64,000 nt of DNA from Argyresthia goedartella (lineage: Eukaryota > Arthropoda > Insecta > Lepidoptera > Argyresthiidae). The stretch spans positions 1,949,501 through 2,013,500 of the forward strand of contig OX463809.1 of NCBI GenBank assembly GCA_949825045.1, in the 5' to 3' direction. The notes under the pieces are model-generated. The model searched no databases. It saw nothing but the letters and a program-made list of their open reading frames with translations, and was not told the DNA's origin. The position numbers and the translations under genes were made by a program. Positions 20,373 through 31,312 of the stretch are shown in pieces (position 1 is the stretch's first letter; each line of letters starts with the position of its first letter).

Positions 20373-20789
20373 ATGTTAAATCAAAGCGACAGTGACAGTG
20401 AATTGTCGGATTCCATCAGTGCAAATGCTGCCGCAATTATAAATAATTTGCTTCCAACAAAATCCAAGGAAAATTATTTAAAAACTTATGAAGAATTTTC
20501 AACGTGGAGAAGTGCGAAAAGCCTATCAATTTCAGAATCAGTACTTCTTGTCTATTTTGATTATTTATCCAAGACAAAGAATCCGAATACACTTTGGTGC
20601 ATATACTCAAAACTGAAAGCTACAATAAGCATCAAACATAACATTGAAATAAATAGATTTACGAAATTACTGGCTTTTTAAAAAAGAAAATCAGAAGGGC
20701 ATTGCGCAAAGAAGTCTAAAATTTTTACGCCTTAAAATGTGGAAAAAACTCTTAATGAAGTTCCTGACGAAATTTTTGTGGCCACAAAA
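20373..20789 (+). pseudogene. Crypton tyrosine recombinase, exon 1 (N-terminal domain)
   Basis: ATG at 20373 opens MLNQSDSDSELSDSISANAA, then the SAM-like core-binding region (YLKTYEEFSTWRSAKS, ESVLLVYFDYLSKTKNPNTL, LWCIYSKLKATI). Two in-frame TAA codons (20679-20681 and 20733-20735) interrupt it. Beyond them the frame is still recognisable (NEVPDEIFVATK) up to a GT donor (AAAA/GTAAAT at 20789/20790). The phase-0 junction continues in exon 2 at 34707 (VALIFGLNGACR). The family binds and recombines DNA through a catalytic tyrosine. With two nonsense codons this copy is not functional unless readthrough occurs. Confidence 0.75.
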
Positions 20790-20876
20790 GTAAATACATG
20801 ATTTAACTATGAATATTTCATATCTTAGTAATGGTAATTATTCTATATATTTACCTGTTTTTTATCTTTGTTATAG
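20790..20876 (+). other. 87-bp GT-AG intron of the Crypton gene
   Basis: Donor GTAAAT, acceptor TTTATCTTTGTTATAG. Removing it joins exon 1 to exon 2 in frame. BEL-B lies at the acceptor: the last G of the intron is the first base of the duplicated GGTGG. Confidence 0.75.
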
Positions 20877-20880
20877 GTGG

Positions 20881-21122
20881 TGTACGAGCTAACACGTACA
20901 ATAGTAAAATCAGCATTGTATTATCGTTCAATATTGCACTTTTGGCAATTACCTACTTTTTGGGTCAGTTCGTGTACAGCCATCAAGCGAGCGTCGCGTT
21001 CTCATTATAATTTGCTCAGTACTTCATCCATAGAGTTTTACCAGTATTTCAATACAGTTTTATTATCAGTTTAATCAGTCTTTCAGTCAAATCAGTCTCA
21101 TAGCTCCGGACACCCCGGAACA
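20881..21122 (+). repeat. BEL-B 5' LTR
   Basis: 242 bp, starts TGTACGAGC, ends CCGGAACA. It differs from 34464-34705 at one position. Confidence 0.95.
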
Positions 21123-21123
21123 T

Positions 21124-21137
21124 TGGTCCTTCGAGCC
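21124..21137 (+). promoter_or_regulatory. BEL-B primer-binding site, tRNA-Tyr
   Basis: TGGTCCTTCGAGCC starts one base after the LTR and complements the 3' end of tRNA-Tyr (as recalled). The match stops after 14 bases, three short of the BEL-A site. Confidence 0.75.
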
Positions 21138-21252
21138 TACGGAAAGATTGGATTTGAACACGTGTCCGTGTCGCGTAGACGTGACTCGTGTCACCATTTC
21201 CGCTTACCGTGAAAAAGACTCAGTGCCTCTACGGTCTACCAAAGAACTTCAG

Positions 21253-21361
21253 CTGTGCTATCAAGTGTTGCAGTGACTATCAAGGAGGAACTGTGCTATC
21301 AAGTGTTGCAGTGACTATCAAAGAGGAACTGTGCTATCAAGTGTTGCAGTGATTATCAGTT
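21253..21361 (+). repeat. 38-bp triple repeat in BEL-B leader
   Basis: CTGTGCTATCAAGTGTTGCA recurs at 21253, 21291 and 21329 (period 38 bp), each followed by GTGA(C/T)TATCA. It lies in the untranslated leader between the primer site and gag, where packaging or dimerisation signals are expected. Confidence 0.9.
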
Positions 21362-21550
21362 ACAATCAGGACTATCAGTTATCATCAGAACTTTCAGAAC
21401 TATCAAGGATTAGAGTGAGATTGAACATCATCGGTTCATTCTCTACCCAGCAGCAGTATCATCAGCGGCCAGCCTCTAACTAGCAGTTCAGCAGTTATCA
21501 AGCAGTACGAGTAGATCAAGTAAGATCTTGCCTTTTTACATATCTACATT

Positions 21551-24358
21551 ATGGCTTCTTTCAACGAAATCAGCGCTGGTCAGCAGCAACTGGCTCAAGC
21601 AATCGAGTCCGTTCTTACCAATTTCAAAAAGGATGGCGCGGAGAGAAAAACTTCGAGTTATTTTGAGAAAAAAATAAATGTGTTGGATAGCCATTGGTAT
21701 GAATATGAGCGCAATTTTAATAAAATGTCTGCCATGGACACGGAACCAGGTGTAAAGCAGTATATCATTAATGATAGGGAGACAGTGCGTGAAAGATATA
21801 AGAGCATCAGGGAGTACATTCAGTCTCAAGCTTAAGAAAAAAGATCGGAACCGCCCGTTATCAAGCCAGCTACTTTTGTAGTCCAGCCTCCGGCGTTTGG
21901 AGTCTCGGCGGCAGCGTCGAGTGGGTCTGCCAGCCCGCAGGCATCCAGCGCAACGACAAGCAAGACCGAGGAGATGCTGAGGAGACAACAGAGCAACTTC
22001 AGGGCCTTCCATCGCACCATATCAACTATTAATATTGATGCAGTATCAGAAAAGTGGGAGTTAGAGGATCTTCTTAACACCGTACAGTCCCGCTGGACTA
22101 CCATCGACAAGTTTCACTGGGAGTTAGACAGCGAGTTGAACGGCTCTAACAAAGATTATGCAGATGCCTACACTACCTATGAAAGAAAATACGAGGCTAT
22201 CAAGAAAGCCATAAACAAGAAAATGTGGTCGGTTTCGCACATCGGGAAAACTACCCCTAAAATCAATTTACCTATTTTCTCCGGGAATTATAACAGTTGG
22301 ATTTCATTTAAGGACCTGTTCAGTGAAACCATCCATAAAAACCCTTCTATGTCAAATGCTCAGAAAATGCAATATCTAAAATCAAAGGTGAAGGGTGAAG
22401 CAGAAAAATTAATACAGCACTTGCACATCAGTTCTGAGAATTATGACACTTGTTGGGATATACTAAATCAACGCTACAACAATGAAAAAATTATTTTTAA
22501 TTCGCTTATGCATACTATCATGAATCTCCCGGCTATGCAACAGAAATCAGTCGCTCAAATAAAACGCCTACATGACACAGCTCTCGAATGTCTCAAAGCA
22601 ATGAAAAATATGGGAATCGATATCAGTTCATGGGACCCTATGATAGTCTATCTCCTGTCACAGAAATTGGATACAGAGACGTATACTGACTACGTAGAGT
22701 CCGTTAACAACCCGAGGGAGCTGCCAGTTTTGAAAGAGTTCCTGGAATTTTTAGAGTTAAAATTTACGACTCTAGAAACATCGCGCAGAAAGCAAGATAA
22801 TTCTACGCAAAAGAATCAAGTCACAACAAAATATCAGTCATCAAATTATAATAATAACTACAAAAATTCATTTACTACAAACAGCAATGCAATTTCGCAA
22901 TCAAACGTCAACAGCGCAAAAAACATGTCAGCAAAATATCATTGCGCACTGTGCAATAGCGACGAGCATGGAATCTATTTTTGTAAATGGTTTCTAGATT
23001 TGCCGCCTTTCAACAGACTAAAGACAGTGAATAGATTGAACCTCTGCCCCAATTGTCTTTTTAAGCATGACAATCAATACCTTTCAGAAAAACTTTGTCG
23101 AGAATGTAATCAAACCCATAATAGTTTGTTACACGAGGCGTTTGCGCATTCCCCCCACCCGCCGACGGACGGCTCGGGTACAAGCGGGTCGCGCTGGGCG
23201 GGGGCGGCGAAGAGCGCCTCCAACGGAAATGCAAGCGCAGGAAAAAATAACAGAAGCAGTTCACACGTGTCGCTGCAGAATGACCTTTACGAAGTACTTT
23301 TGCCTACCGCTCTCATCAATGTTCAAGCAGTAAATGGATCGTATATCAAGATGCGCGCCCTTTTAGATCAAGGTTCCCAGGTCTCACTAATCACAGAAAA
23401 TGCCGCTCAGCTCCTGAAGATACCTAGGAAGAGATGCAATGGTGGGGTTTCGGGAATCGGAGCACGGGAAAGCAACTGTAAAGGCATGATTACCATCATC
23501 TGCTCTTCAACTGCTAGCGACTTCCCTTTCGAAACAGATGTGTTGATTATGAAGCAGCTAATAAAAGATTTACCAAGTCAGACTATTTCCAAACCAGACT
23601 GGTCATACCTGGAGCACATCCAATTGGCCGATCCAGAATTTAATAAAAGTCGCCCTGTGGACATTTTGCTAGGTGCCGACGTTTATTCAAATATATTAAT
23701 GAGTGGGATATGCCATGTTAACCCATCTTTACCGACCGCTCAACAAACTCGGCTCGGGTGGATTTTGAGTGGCAATGCAAAAACATATCAGTGCAATGTA
23801 GTACTCAATGATATCGACAGTATTCGGAAATTTTGGGAGATAGAAGAAATATACGAGGAGTCAAATTTATCTTCTAAAGATCAGCAGTGCATTGAGTATT
23901 ATCAGCAATCAACATCAAGACGGGATGACGGTCACTACGAAGTGAGGTTGCCGTTAAAATTAGACTATCAAGAAAAATTGGGCCAGTCAAAATCAAAAGC
24001 GATCGCACAATATTACAAGTTAGAGCAGAAACATTCAAGACAGCCGAGTATTGCGCAAAATTATAAATTATTCATTGACGAGTATGCATCGCTTGGTCAT
24101 ATGAAACCCGCTGACACAGTACCTACCAGCAAAAACGGTGGCTTACTAAAATGTTATTTACCTCACCATTGCGTCACACGCGAAGACTCCACGACTACCA
24201 AGTTGCGCGTGGTTTTCAACGCATCAGACAAAACTTCATCAGGGGAGAGTTTGAATGACGTAATGTATAGGGGCCCTAATTTGCAACAGGATTTACAGAG
24301 CCTCATCATCAAGTGGAGGCAAGTACGTATTTACGGCCGACATAGAGAAAATGTTTAG
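21551..24358 (+). pseudogene. gag-pol: BEL-B gag, protease and RT N-terminus
   Basis: One frame from ATG 21551 carries a TAA at 21833-21835 and then runs on to 24358. Gag: MASFNEISAGQQQLAQAIES, NLPIFSGNYNSWISFKDLF, NAQKMQYLKSKVKGEAEKLI; zinc cluster CALCNSDEHGIYFC, CPNCLFKHDNQYLSEKLCREC. Protease: RALLDQGSQVSLITENAAQL (BEL-type DQGSQ) and GIGARESNCKG. RT fingers: LPHHCVTREDSTTTKLRVVF, NASDKTSSGESLNDV. A one-base insertion near 24322 shifts the frame just before the first catalytic aspartate of RT. The gag-pol polyprotein is normally cleaved by its protease inside the particle. The leader-side ATG is preceded by ATT and lies about 430 bp after the LTR. Confidence 0.88.
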
Positions 24359-25631
24359 GCAGATATGGGTTCATCCTGAAGATCAAAGGTTGCAGATATG
24401 GATATGGATATGGAGAGACAATCAGTACGAGAGTCTGCGAGAGTATCAGTTAGCCACGGTGACCTACGGCACAAAAGCCGCCCCATTCCTCGCCATGATG
24501 ACGCTAAAACAGTTAGCTCAGGATGAACGAAAGAATTATCAAAGCAGTCCAGCACCGAGTGTCTTAGAACAATCATTCTACATGGATGACTTGATCCATG
24601 GTACACACTCTATAGAAACAGCTAAGCAGTTACAAGCAGATATGATTAACCTATTAAAATCAGGAGGTTTTAATCTAAGGAAGTGGAAATCAAATGCACC
24701 GGAGTTGCTAGAAAGTGTAGAAACAGATCAGAAGCAGCCAGAAAGTTTTGACTTCAAGCAAGCGGAGTCAACCAAAGCCTTTGGCCTCGGGTGGAATCCA
24801 CAAAATGATGTATTTACGTTTCAATCAGGAATACTATCAGCATCGTCAAGACCAACCAAGCGGTCTCTTTTATCAGACATTTCGAAGCTTTTTGATCCCC
24901 TAGGGTGGATCGCCCCAGTCACTACAAAGCTGAAAATACTGTTTCAAGATGTATGGAAAGCAAACGTACAATGGGACGAGTCCGTACCGCAAAATATCTG
25001 CGACGAATGGATCAAAATTAGAAATGAAATACAGTTAATTCAGCAATGTGAAGTCCCAAGGTGGCTGCAGACACATGAGAGAGATCAAGTGGAACTCCAT
25101 GGGTACTGTGACGCTAGTACTAAGGCGTACGCTGCCGTCGTCTACTGCAAATTATACAAGCAAAATGGGACGAAAGTCAGTTTAGTAGCAGCCAAGACAA
25201 AGGTCGTTCCACTCAACAAGAACACCTCATTACCGCGACTAGAACTTTGTGGAACAGTTTTATTGTCAAAATTAATGATAAAAATCAAGGCATGCTTAAG
25301 CAACCATGTCATAACAGTCTATGGTTGGACCGATTCGATGGCGGCACTTGGTTGGCTGAATGGTGAAGCAAATAAATGGAAGCCGTTTGTTGCCAATCTC
25401 GTCAAAGAAGTTACGAATGCCATGCCAGCAAGCTGTTGGAGATACGTCAAGTCAAAGGAAAATCCAGCAGATTGCGCCAGCCGAGGCCTCACTGCTTCAC
25501 AACTAAAGAAACACTCGTTGTGGTGGCAAGGTCCGGCTTGGCTACCTACTTTCAGTCCAGAAAACGATATCAAACAGAAATACACAACCAATGAAGAGTC
25601 CAAGCAAATTAAGCAAGCAACGCAACTATAA
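24351..25631 (+). pseudogene. pol: BEL-B RT catalytic part and RNase H
   Basis: A 426-residue open stretch continuing the polyprotein after the frameshift: MFRQIWVHPEDQ, VTYGTKAAPFLAMMTL, catalytic box FYMDDLIHGTHS, FDPLGWIAPVT, RNase H with LHGYCDASTKAYAAVVY, KVVPLNKNTSLPRLELCGT and YGWTDSMAALGWL, then DCASRGLTASQL and LWWQGPAWL. Both RT aspartates of YMDD and the RNase H aspartates are present. A frame change near 25620 ends the stretch before integrase. Confidence 0.9.
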
Positions 25632-27060
25632 GGCAAATATCAAGTGATTGCGATACGATAAAGCAGTTATTGGAAAAGCAGTCTTCATTAAATAAAGCAG
25701 TAAGGATATTAGCATGGGCCCTAAGATTTACAAGCAAGAAAGAAGAACAAGATTATTTGACAGTACAAGAGTTGAGAAGAGCAAACTTGTTAATAATTCA
25801 AGGCATCCAACGGGAAATATTTCTTGATGAAATAAGCAACTTATCAGAAAACAAAGCAGTCAGCAGTAAAAGCAAAATAGTCAGTTTAAGTCCTATATTA
25901 GATGAAAAGGGCATTCTGCGAGTCGGGGGTAGGTTGAGACACGCGAACCTTAACCCTGAGATGAAACATCCAGCCATCATCCCAAGCAACACAAGACTAG
26001 CAGATCTGATCATCGACCAGGCCCACAAAATCACATATCATGGTGGGGCACGTATTACAACAGCTTTCATCAGACAGAAATATTGGCTTTTGGGTGGCAA
26101 CAATGCCACTAAAAAACGACTACGCTTATGCGTGAAATGCAGGAAGCACAGCCCCATTCTTCACCCTCAGTTAATGGGAGACTTACCATCAGCACGTATC
26201 AGCCCATCGCGCCCATTCTATCACTGCGGCGTAGATTACACTGGCCACGTCAACGTCAAAGCTAACAAGGGCCGTGGTATCAAGACCACGAAGGGGTACG
26301 TGGCAGTGTTGCATTAAAAAGACTTTCTGGCTGCATTAAAAAGACTATCTGCCCGGAGGGGCCAGCCCGGACATCTATACAGTGACCAGGGTACTAACTT
26401 TATAGGGGCCAATAAAGTACTAAAACAAGAATTAGCAGCATTGCAAGAAACATTTGATCAAGAATTTCGAGCAGAGATAGCAAGCATGGGCATCGAATGG
26501 CACTTCAACGCACCCTCTTGGCCCTCAGCAGGGGGGCTCTGGGAGGCTGCAGTCAAAAGCCTAAAACACCACCTGAAAAGAGTATTAGGCGATCAGACCT
26601 TACTTTTGAAGAGTTTTCCACACTTCTAAGTCAACTAGAAGGATGCCTGAATTCACGCCCACTCTGCACAATAACAGAAGACCCCGACGACCTAGATTTT
26701 TTGACACCGTCACACTTTTCGGCGAGCGGTACCATTTTGACCCTCTATGATACCGAGAAAGATCTAAGAACAAGATGGCATCTGACTCAGAAAATATTCA
26801 GTGTTATCTGGATTCGTTGGCGTGACGAATATTTATCACAACTCTCATCACGTAGCAAGTGGCGTCGTTCTCACCCCAATATCAAATTAAATGACGTAGT
26901 GATAATCAAGGACGAAAACCTTCCCCCCGGAAAATGGGCTTTGGGCCGTGTAGTACAACTGCATCCCGGCGGAGATGGTTTAGTGAGAGTTGTGACTTTA
27001 AAAACAAAGGGTGGCCTCATGAAAAGGCCAGTCATAAAACTTGCTATTCTGCCAGTCAGC
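25632..27060 (+). pseudogene. pol: BEL-B integrase
   Basis: Zinc domain: IIDQAHKITYHGGARITTAF and CVKCRKHSP. Catalytic core: HCGVDYTGHVNVK (first D), then a jump. At about 26314 the coding passes from KGYVAV to a stop and FLAALKRLSARRGQ, having lost about 25 residues. YSDQGTNFIGANK (second D) and WPSAGGLWEAAVKS (E) follow. A frameshift near 26600 moves the end to another frame, with DLTFEEFSTLLSQLEGCLNS and the C-terminal DVVIIKDENLPPGKWALGR. The catalytic residues survive, but the deletion and frameshift break the protein. Confidence 0.85.
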
Positions 27061-27279
27061 CAGAATGCAGAGCAAGAACAAGGAAATAAATCAGAAGAAA
27101 CAAAAGAGACAAAACCTAAATCAAGAATCAGAAAGACATCCTCAGTTATATCATCAGTACTCATGACTCTATTTTTCATGTTTTTAGCAGTACCATCTAT
27201 AAACTGCGCCTACAATATATCTCCGCTACAGAACAACAACACCCTGTATTTTGATCGGAATAATAACATGAATTTAATT
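27061..27279 (+). pseudogene. env: BEL-B envelope, 5' part (in frame with pol)
   Basis: The integrase tail (MKRPVIKLAILPVSQN) runs without a stop through a charged linker into a hydrophobic leader ISSVLMTLFFMFLAVP and the first ectodomain residues. Coding is interrupted at 27276-27279 (AATT) by the DIRS element and continues in the same frame at 32446. No separate ATG context or stop marks a start for envelope. It could be made by splicing or as part of a polyprotein. Confidence 0.8.
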
Positions 27280-27329
27280 GATGATTAATCGAACTTACCT
27301 GTAAGTGAAGTTCAATCATAATTATGTGA

Positions 27330-27487
27330 AGGCTTTGTCCTTTGAGATTAGAGATATACTTGTAGTAGCACGTAGCGTCTGCCATTCATCCACTATAGTT
27401 AAAATACATAGCGTAAACCGAAAAAAACTTTTTATCGAGTGTGCCTTGTTGCTAGCCCCACGCACCCAATCACCCAATGGATCATTT
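27330..27487 (-). repeat. DIRS inverted terminal repeat, left
   Basis: Begins AGGCTTTGTCCTTTGAGATT and ends CACCCAATGGATCATT. It is the reverse complement of 32281-32437 apart from two mismatches. Confidence 0.93.
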
Positions 27488-27553
27488 AGTTCAAAGCTCC
27501 AAGAGTACCAGGTTTAATATTCCACTACATGGGTTACATTGGGCGGGCGGGAG

Positions 27554-27672
27554 CTAATCTCTTCGGACAAAGCCTTCACATAATTATGATAGAACTTCAC
27601 TTACAGGTAAGTTCGATTAATCATCAATTATGTTACAGGCTTTGTCCTTTGAGATTAGAGATATACTTGTAG
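27554..27672 (-). repeat. DIRS internal complementary region
   Basis: The first half is the reverse complement of the left extremity (27280-27345, ...TAAGTTCGATTAATCATC). The second half is the reverse complement of the right extremity (AATTATGTTACAGGCTTTG...). The two meet at AATT, the same tetranucleotide that flanks the element. In DIRS it is the template that completes the ends of the circular intermediate. Confidence 0.9.
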
Positions 27673-27866
27673 ATTTTGAAAGTCTAAGTGGAATATTACT
27701 AGACTATTGAAAAACCACAAACAACTGTTACGAATTTATCTAATGAAACATTTACATGTCCCATTACATTCTTCTATCAGTACTCAAGACAATGAAGGTG
27801 AATATATTTAACCTATGGTTAATTTAAATATTCATTCAAAAGTTTTATGTACTTCATAATATGCAC

Positions 27867-28830
27867 CTAATTCAGCAGGGATAATGCAAATTGGTGATTA
27901 TCATTATTTACAACATTTCTCTGGTAGAACCGAGCATATACAGTAGATCTCCCGCTCCATCCAGCGGTACGTCTGATAGTGTCTATATTTACACCATTTT
28001 TATATGCACTCGATGTGGTAGCATGCCTGGTAGAGTGCGCAGAAAAAATCGATGTGTCAATCCCGCTTTCACAAAGTGTCTCTTTTACCCATCTACTTAA
28101 TGTTTGAGATGTCACTGCCTTGTAAGGTCTCTTTAAACTTATAAATAATGTATCAATATTTCCCCTCAGTTCCCTTGTTCTATCAATGTATTGATTTAAA
28201 GTCAAAGCTGGACAGATTTCTGTTCGATCTCTAAAGTAGAGATACAAATTGGGTTGGGATGTACCGGGTCGTGAAGTTTTAATGAGGTCAGGTATATTGA
28301 TATTTATATTATCTGAGTTGGTCTGAATATATGTTAGCTTAATCTTTGAAATTGTCTGCATTCTATGCGCTGTAACTAATGCTATAAGAGTAACTGTCTT
28401 TTTGGTCAGGCATACAAGATCTAACGAATCGTTAGGTTGTTTAAGAGAGAGATAATCGAGAACGATGGATGGGTCCCATGTATCACCATATTTAGGGGTA
28501 GGGGGCCGCATCTTATAGAACCCTTTGAATAATCTCTGCACTCTGTCATCACTCCCTACTTTAGAGCCCAAAATTAGTGATAAACCAGAACGAATAGAAT
28601 TGAGAGTTCCATATTGAGCACCTGAAATAAAAACTTCTGTTAAGAAATAGATTACATTTGGGATCGAAGCCTCATAAAAATCAACTTGATTATGATCACA
28701 AAATTTTTTCAGCGTCTAAAGCCAACTTCATATTGCGTTAAGGAATTATCCGCTAATGAAGCGCATATTTTATCTAGGGATGCAGGTGGCACGCGTCTTC
28801 TCAAGAACGCCTCCCGGATAATCTGCCTGC
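27867..28830 (-). pseudogene. DIRS tyrosine recombinase
   Basis: Opens in a frame overlapping the end of the RNase H ORF (FLRRRVPPASLDKICASL, about 28800). A frame change occurs near 28715, after which 27867-28571 is open to the stop. The C-terminal catalytic domain keeps arginine in ALVTAHRMQT, histidine and arginine in FSAHSTRHATTSSA, and the nucleophilic tyrosine region AGWSGRSTVYARFYQRNVV. This enzyme integrates the circular DNA intermediate. The catalytic domain is intact, but the N-terminal frameshift probably inactivates it. Confidence 0.85.
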
Positions 28831-29997
28831 CATAAGAGTGAGCGTGGGTTGGATCGCGCTGTTGATTGAAGAAAATAAGACCATATCAGTCGGATCTAAA
28901 ATCAACGGATCTGAGCAAAGGAGGCTCTGGTAGAGTGGAAACCAAGGCTGAGTAGGCCACACAGGTGCAATAACAATACCCTCGGCACCATCTGTAATTA
29001 TCTTTTTAAGTACCTTCAACATAGTTGCAAAAGGCGGAAATGCGTAAAAGTTACAATCTTTCCAGTCTATTGTGAACGCATTAATTGTACAAGCCCCCGG
29101 ATCTCTTTGCCAAGACACGTAACGATAGCATTTATTATTTGTTCTTGATGCAAACAAGTAAATCTCAGGAGTACCTAACGTACTTGTTATCATTGAAAAG
29201 GCCTCAGCACTCAGTTCCCACTCGATATCAGGGTGTTGTCTCCTAGATTCCGCATCTGCTATTTCATTGTCCTGTGAGCTGATATAAGAAGCAAACACAA
29301 ATATCCTACGCTCTTCACAGAATTGCCACAAATTTCTGGATATTATGTTAAGGTGGGTAAATCTTACACCACCCATACGATTAACATATGAAATAGCAGT
29401 TGTGTTATCTATTCTTAATAGAATTTGACAATCATGAAGGTTCCTAGCGAAGACCTGAAGACCAAAGTAAGCAGCTTTTAACTCAAGGGAGTTAATGTGC
29501 TCCTTACTTTCCTCATCAGACCATCGACCACTGGCGGTCTCCCCGCCACAAGCCACCCCCCACCCTTTTTTGCTCGCATCAGAAAAAATTTCCACACAGT
29601 AATTGTCGTCCCTGATAGGGTTGACAGCTCGGTCAATCTTATTTAACCACCATTTAAAGTCACATTGTAAATGTGACGGCAAAGTCATGTGACCGCTGTA
29701 GTCATCAGATTTCAACAAGGCCAAATATTCAACCCGCTCAAATTGCTTGGTATAAAGCCAGCCGTATTGGATGGCAGGGCAAGCAGATGTAAGGAGGCCT
29801 AAAAGTCGCGCAAAACTGCGAATGGTACAACGCTTGAGTTGTTTAAAATGTATTAATTCTGATTTGATTAACTTCCGTTTCTTGTCCGGTAGACTTATGT
29901 GGAAATTTTTAGAATCAATAATCAAACCAAGGTATTTACAGGTAGTTTGTGGAGTTGTACAACTCTTATCTTCATTAATGATAAACCCTAATGAATT
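28801..29997 (-). pseudogene. DIRS RT end and RNase H
   Basis: The frame is open from about 29997 (LGFIINEDKS, KYLGLIIDSKNFHISLP) through the connection to RNase H: CVEIFSDASKKGWGVACGG (D), HINSLELKAAYFGLQVF (E), LLRIDNTTAISYVNRMGG (D) and NEIADAESR (D). The C-terminal segment WPTQPWFPLYQSLL is typical of DIRS. It joins the N-terminal RT piece (29998-30457) directly. The palm with its YxDD box, about 170 residues in relatives, is missing. Confidence 0.85.
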
Positions 29998-30457
29998 TAT
30001 TTAACGACTTTAAGTTTAAAATAAATCTCTTGTTGCCATTTTCTTTCTCAATCAGGAAATAGCTTGACAAGTATTGACCTTCTATTGATTGGCATTGAGA
30101 TATGGCTCCTTTTAGTAAGAGGTCATTAATAGATTTTTCGTAATCGACAAGCTCCGATTTTGAATAAATTGATTGTCTTGGGGTATGTATTTGGGCAACC
30201 TGTTCTATGAACGGTATTTTGTAGCCCTGTACCCAAGATAGTATAACAGGATCACTTGTTATTAGACGCCACTGGTCATGGTAATATGAAAGTCTTCCAC
30301 ATACCGAATCTACTGGCGTCGCTGCGGAGCGCGATACTGTGAGCGCTGCTGCGGTGGCGGCGGCTGCGGCGCGGACCTCGGCGGCGGCGGGGGCGGCGCG
30401 CGCCGGCGAGGCGGCGGCGGCGGCGCAGTGTGCAGCGGGGGCGCGGGTGTCTGCCAC
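29998..30457 (-). pseudogene. DIRS RT N-terminal piece
   Basis: VCGRLSYYHDQWRLITSDPV, WVQGYKIPF and FILNLKSLNKFI are DIRS RT N-terminal motifs. The reading frame begins inside the GC-rich end of ORF1 (overlap 30310-30457), where it encodes an alanine-rich stretch. The deletion of the RT core follows NKFI. Confidence 0.8.
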
Positions 30458-31305
30458 CGGCCCACTGTCGTCCCCGCGTTGTACGGAAGTGGGGGCTTCA
30501 AGTTTAAAGGACCGAAAGGACGTGCACTTTTCGGCCTTGCGGCAGTAGTTGTGTTCTTTGCAGAAGCTTGAATCTTGATTTCAGCGCCAGACTTACTAAT
30601 AGCTTTTGCCGATCTGAGTGTTTCAGCGAGTTTTTCCCCAAAAAGATATTTATCAATGTCCGTCTCGTAGAGGTGATCTTTTATCTCTTTCCTTATTCCC
30701 CCGCATATGAAACTGCGCCGGTTCATAGATTCAGTGTGTTGTATATCACACATTATTCGTCCAGCCTCAATTAGGAGTTTGACCACTGACGTATCCTTGT
30801 TATTCTGAGAGAATATCTTTGTTAGAGCCTCTCCTGTACATGAGATGGCAGCACTGATATGTCCCTGTTTATTCTCGATGGCCTTATCTTTCTTGGTAAG
30901 AGTATCGGTTAGGGCTGCCTTTATTTCAGCATTCAACAGTGGCGCTTCAATCTTATGACAATTTTCAGGCACAAGGTGCTTTTCGAGAAGCTCTTTTCGT
31001 TCTTCTTTTGTCAATCCAGAAGTAGCGACAATTTCCCATCTCAACGCTAAGTCTTTCTGAATTTTTGGCGCATATGTTTTGTCTTTCGACGGAGTTTTTC
31101 CCAGCATCTCCAAAATTTCATCATCCAAAATGATAATATCTTCATCCGGGGCCTCCGCGTGTTCATTGTTATCGTTATTATTGGAGCCAATATTGGCGTA
31201 AGCGCTGGCGCCAATATCAGTGTTGGCGCTGTGGCTAGTTGACGCATGAGGACCGTGTTGCGGCGTGTCAGCCATAGAAGTATCGTTGGGAACGCCTAAA
31301 AACAA
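30310..31305 (-). CDS. DIRS ORF1 (gag-like)
   Basis: 331 residues, open. After an acidic N-terminus (PDEDIIILDDEILEMLGK) there is a helical domain with KDLALRWEIVATSGLTKEER, MNRRSFICGGI and KYLFGEKLAETLRSAKAISK, then a proline/arginine-rich tail (runs of six prolines, RAPQRRQ) that may bind RNA. Similar proteins occupy the gag position in animal DIRS and often lack zinc knuckles, as here. A TTGTTTTTAG acceptor just before 31305 suggests that its true N-terminus is the upstream exon at 31933-32197. Confidence 0.75.
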   Translation of the reverse strand: MFLGVPNDTSMADTPQHGPHASTSHSANTDIGASAYANIGSNNNDNNEHAEAPDEDIIILDDEILEMLGKTPSKDKTYAPKIQKDLALRWEIVATSGLTKEERKELLEKHLVPENCHKIEAPLLNAEIKAALTDTLTKKDKAIENKQGHISAAISCTGEALTKIFSQNNKDTSVVKLLIEAGRIMCDIQHTESMNRRSFICGGIRKEIKDHLYETDIDKYLFGEKLAETLRSAKAISKSGAEIKIQASAKNTTTAARPKSARPFGPLNLKPPLPYNAGTTVGRWQTPAPPLHTAPPPPPRRRAPPPPPPRSAPQPPPPQQRSQYRAPQRRQ

Positions 31306-31312
31306 ACTTTTG

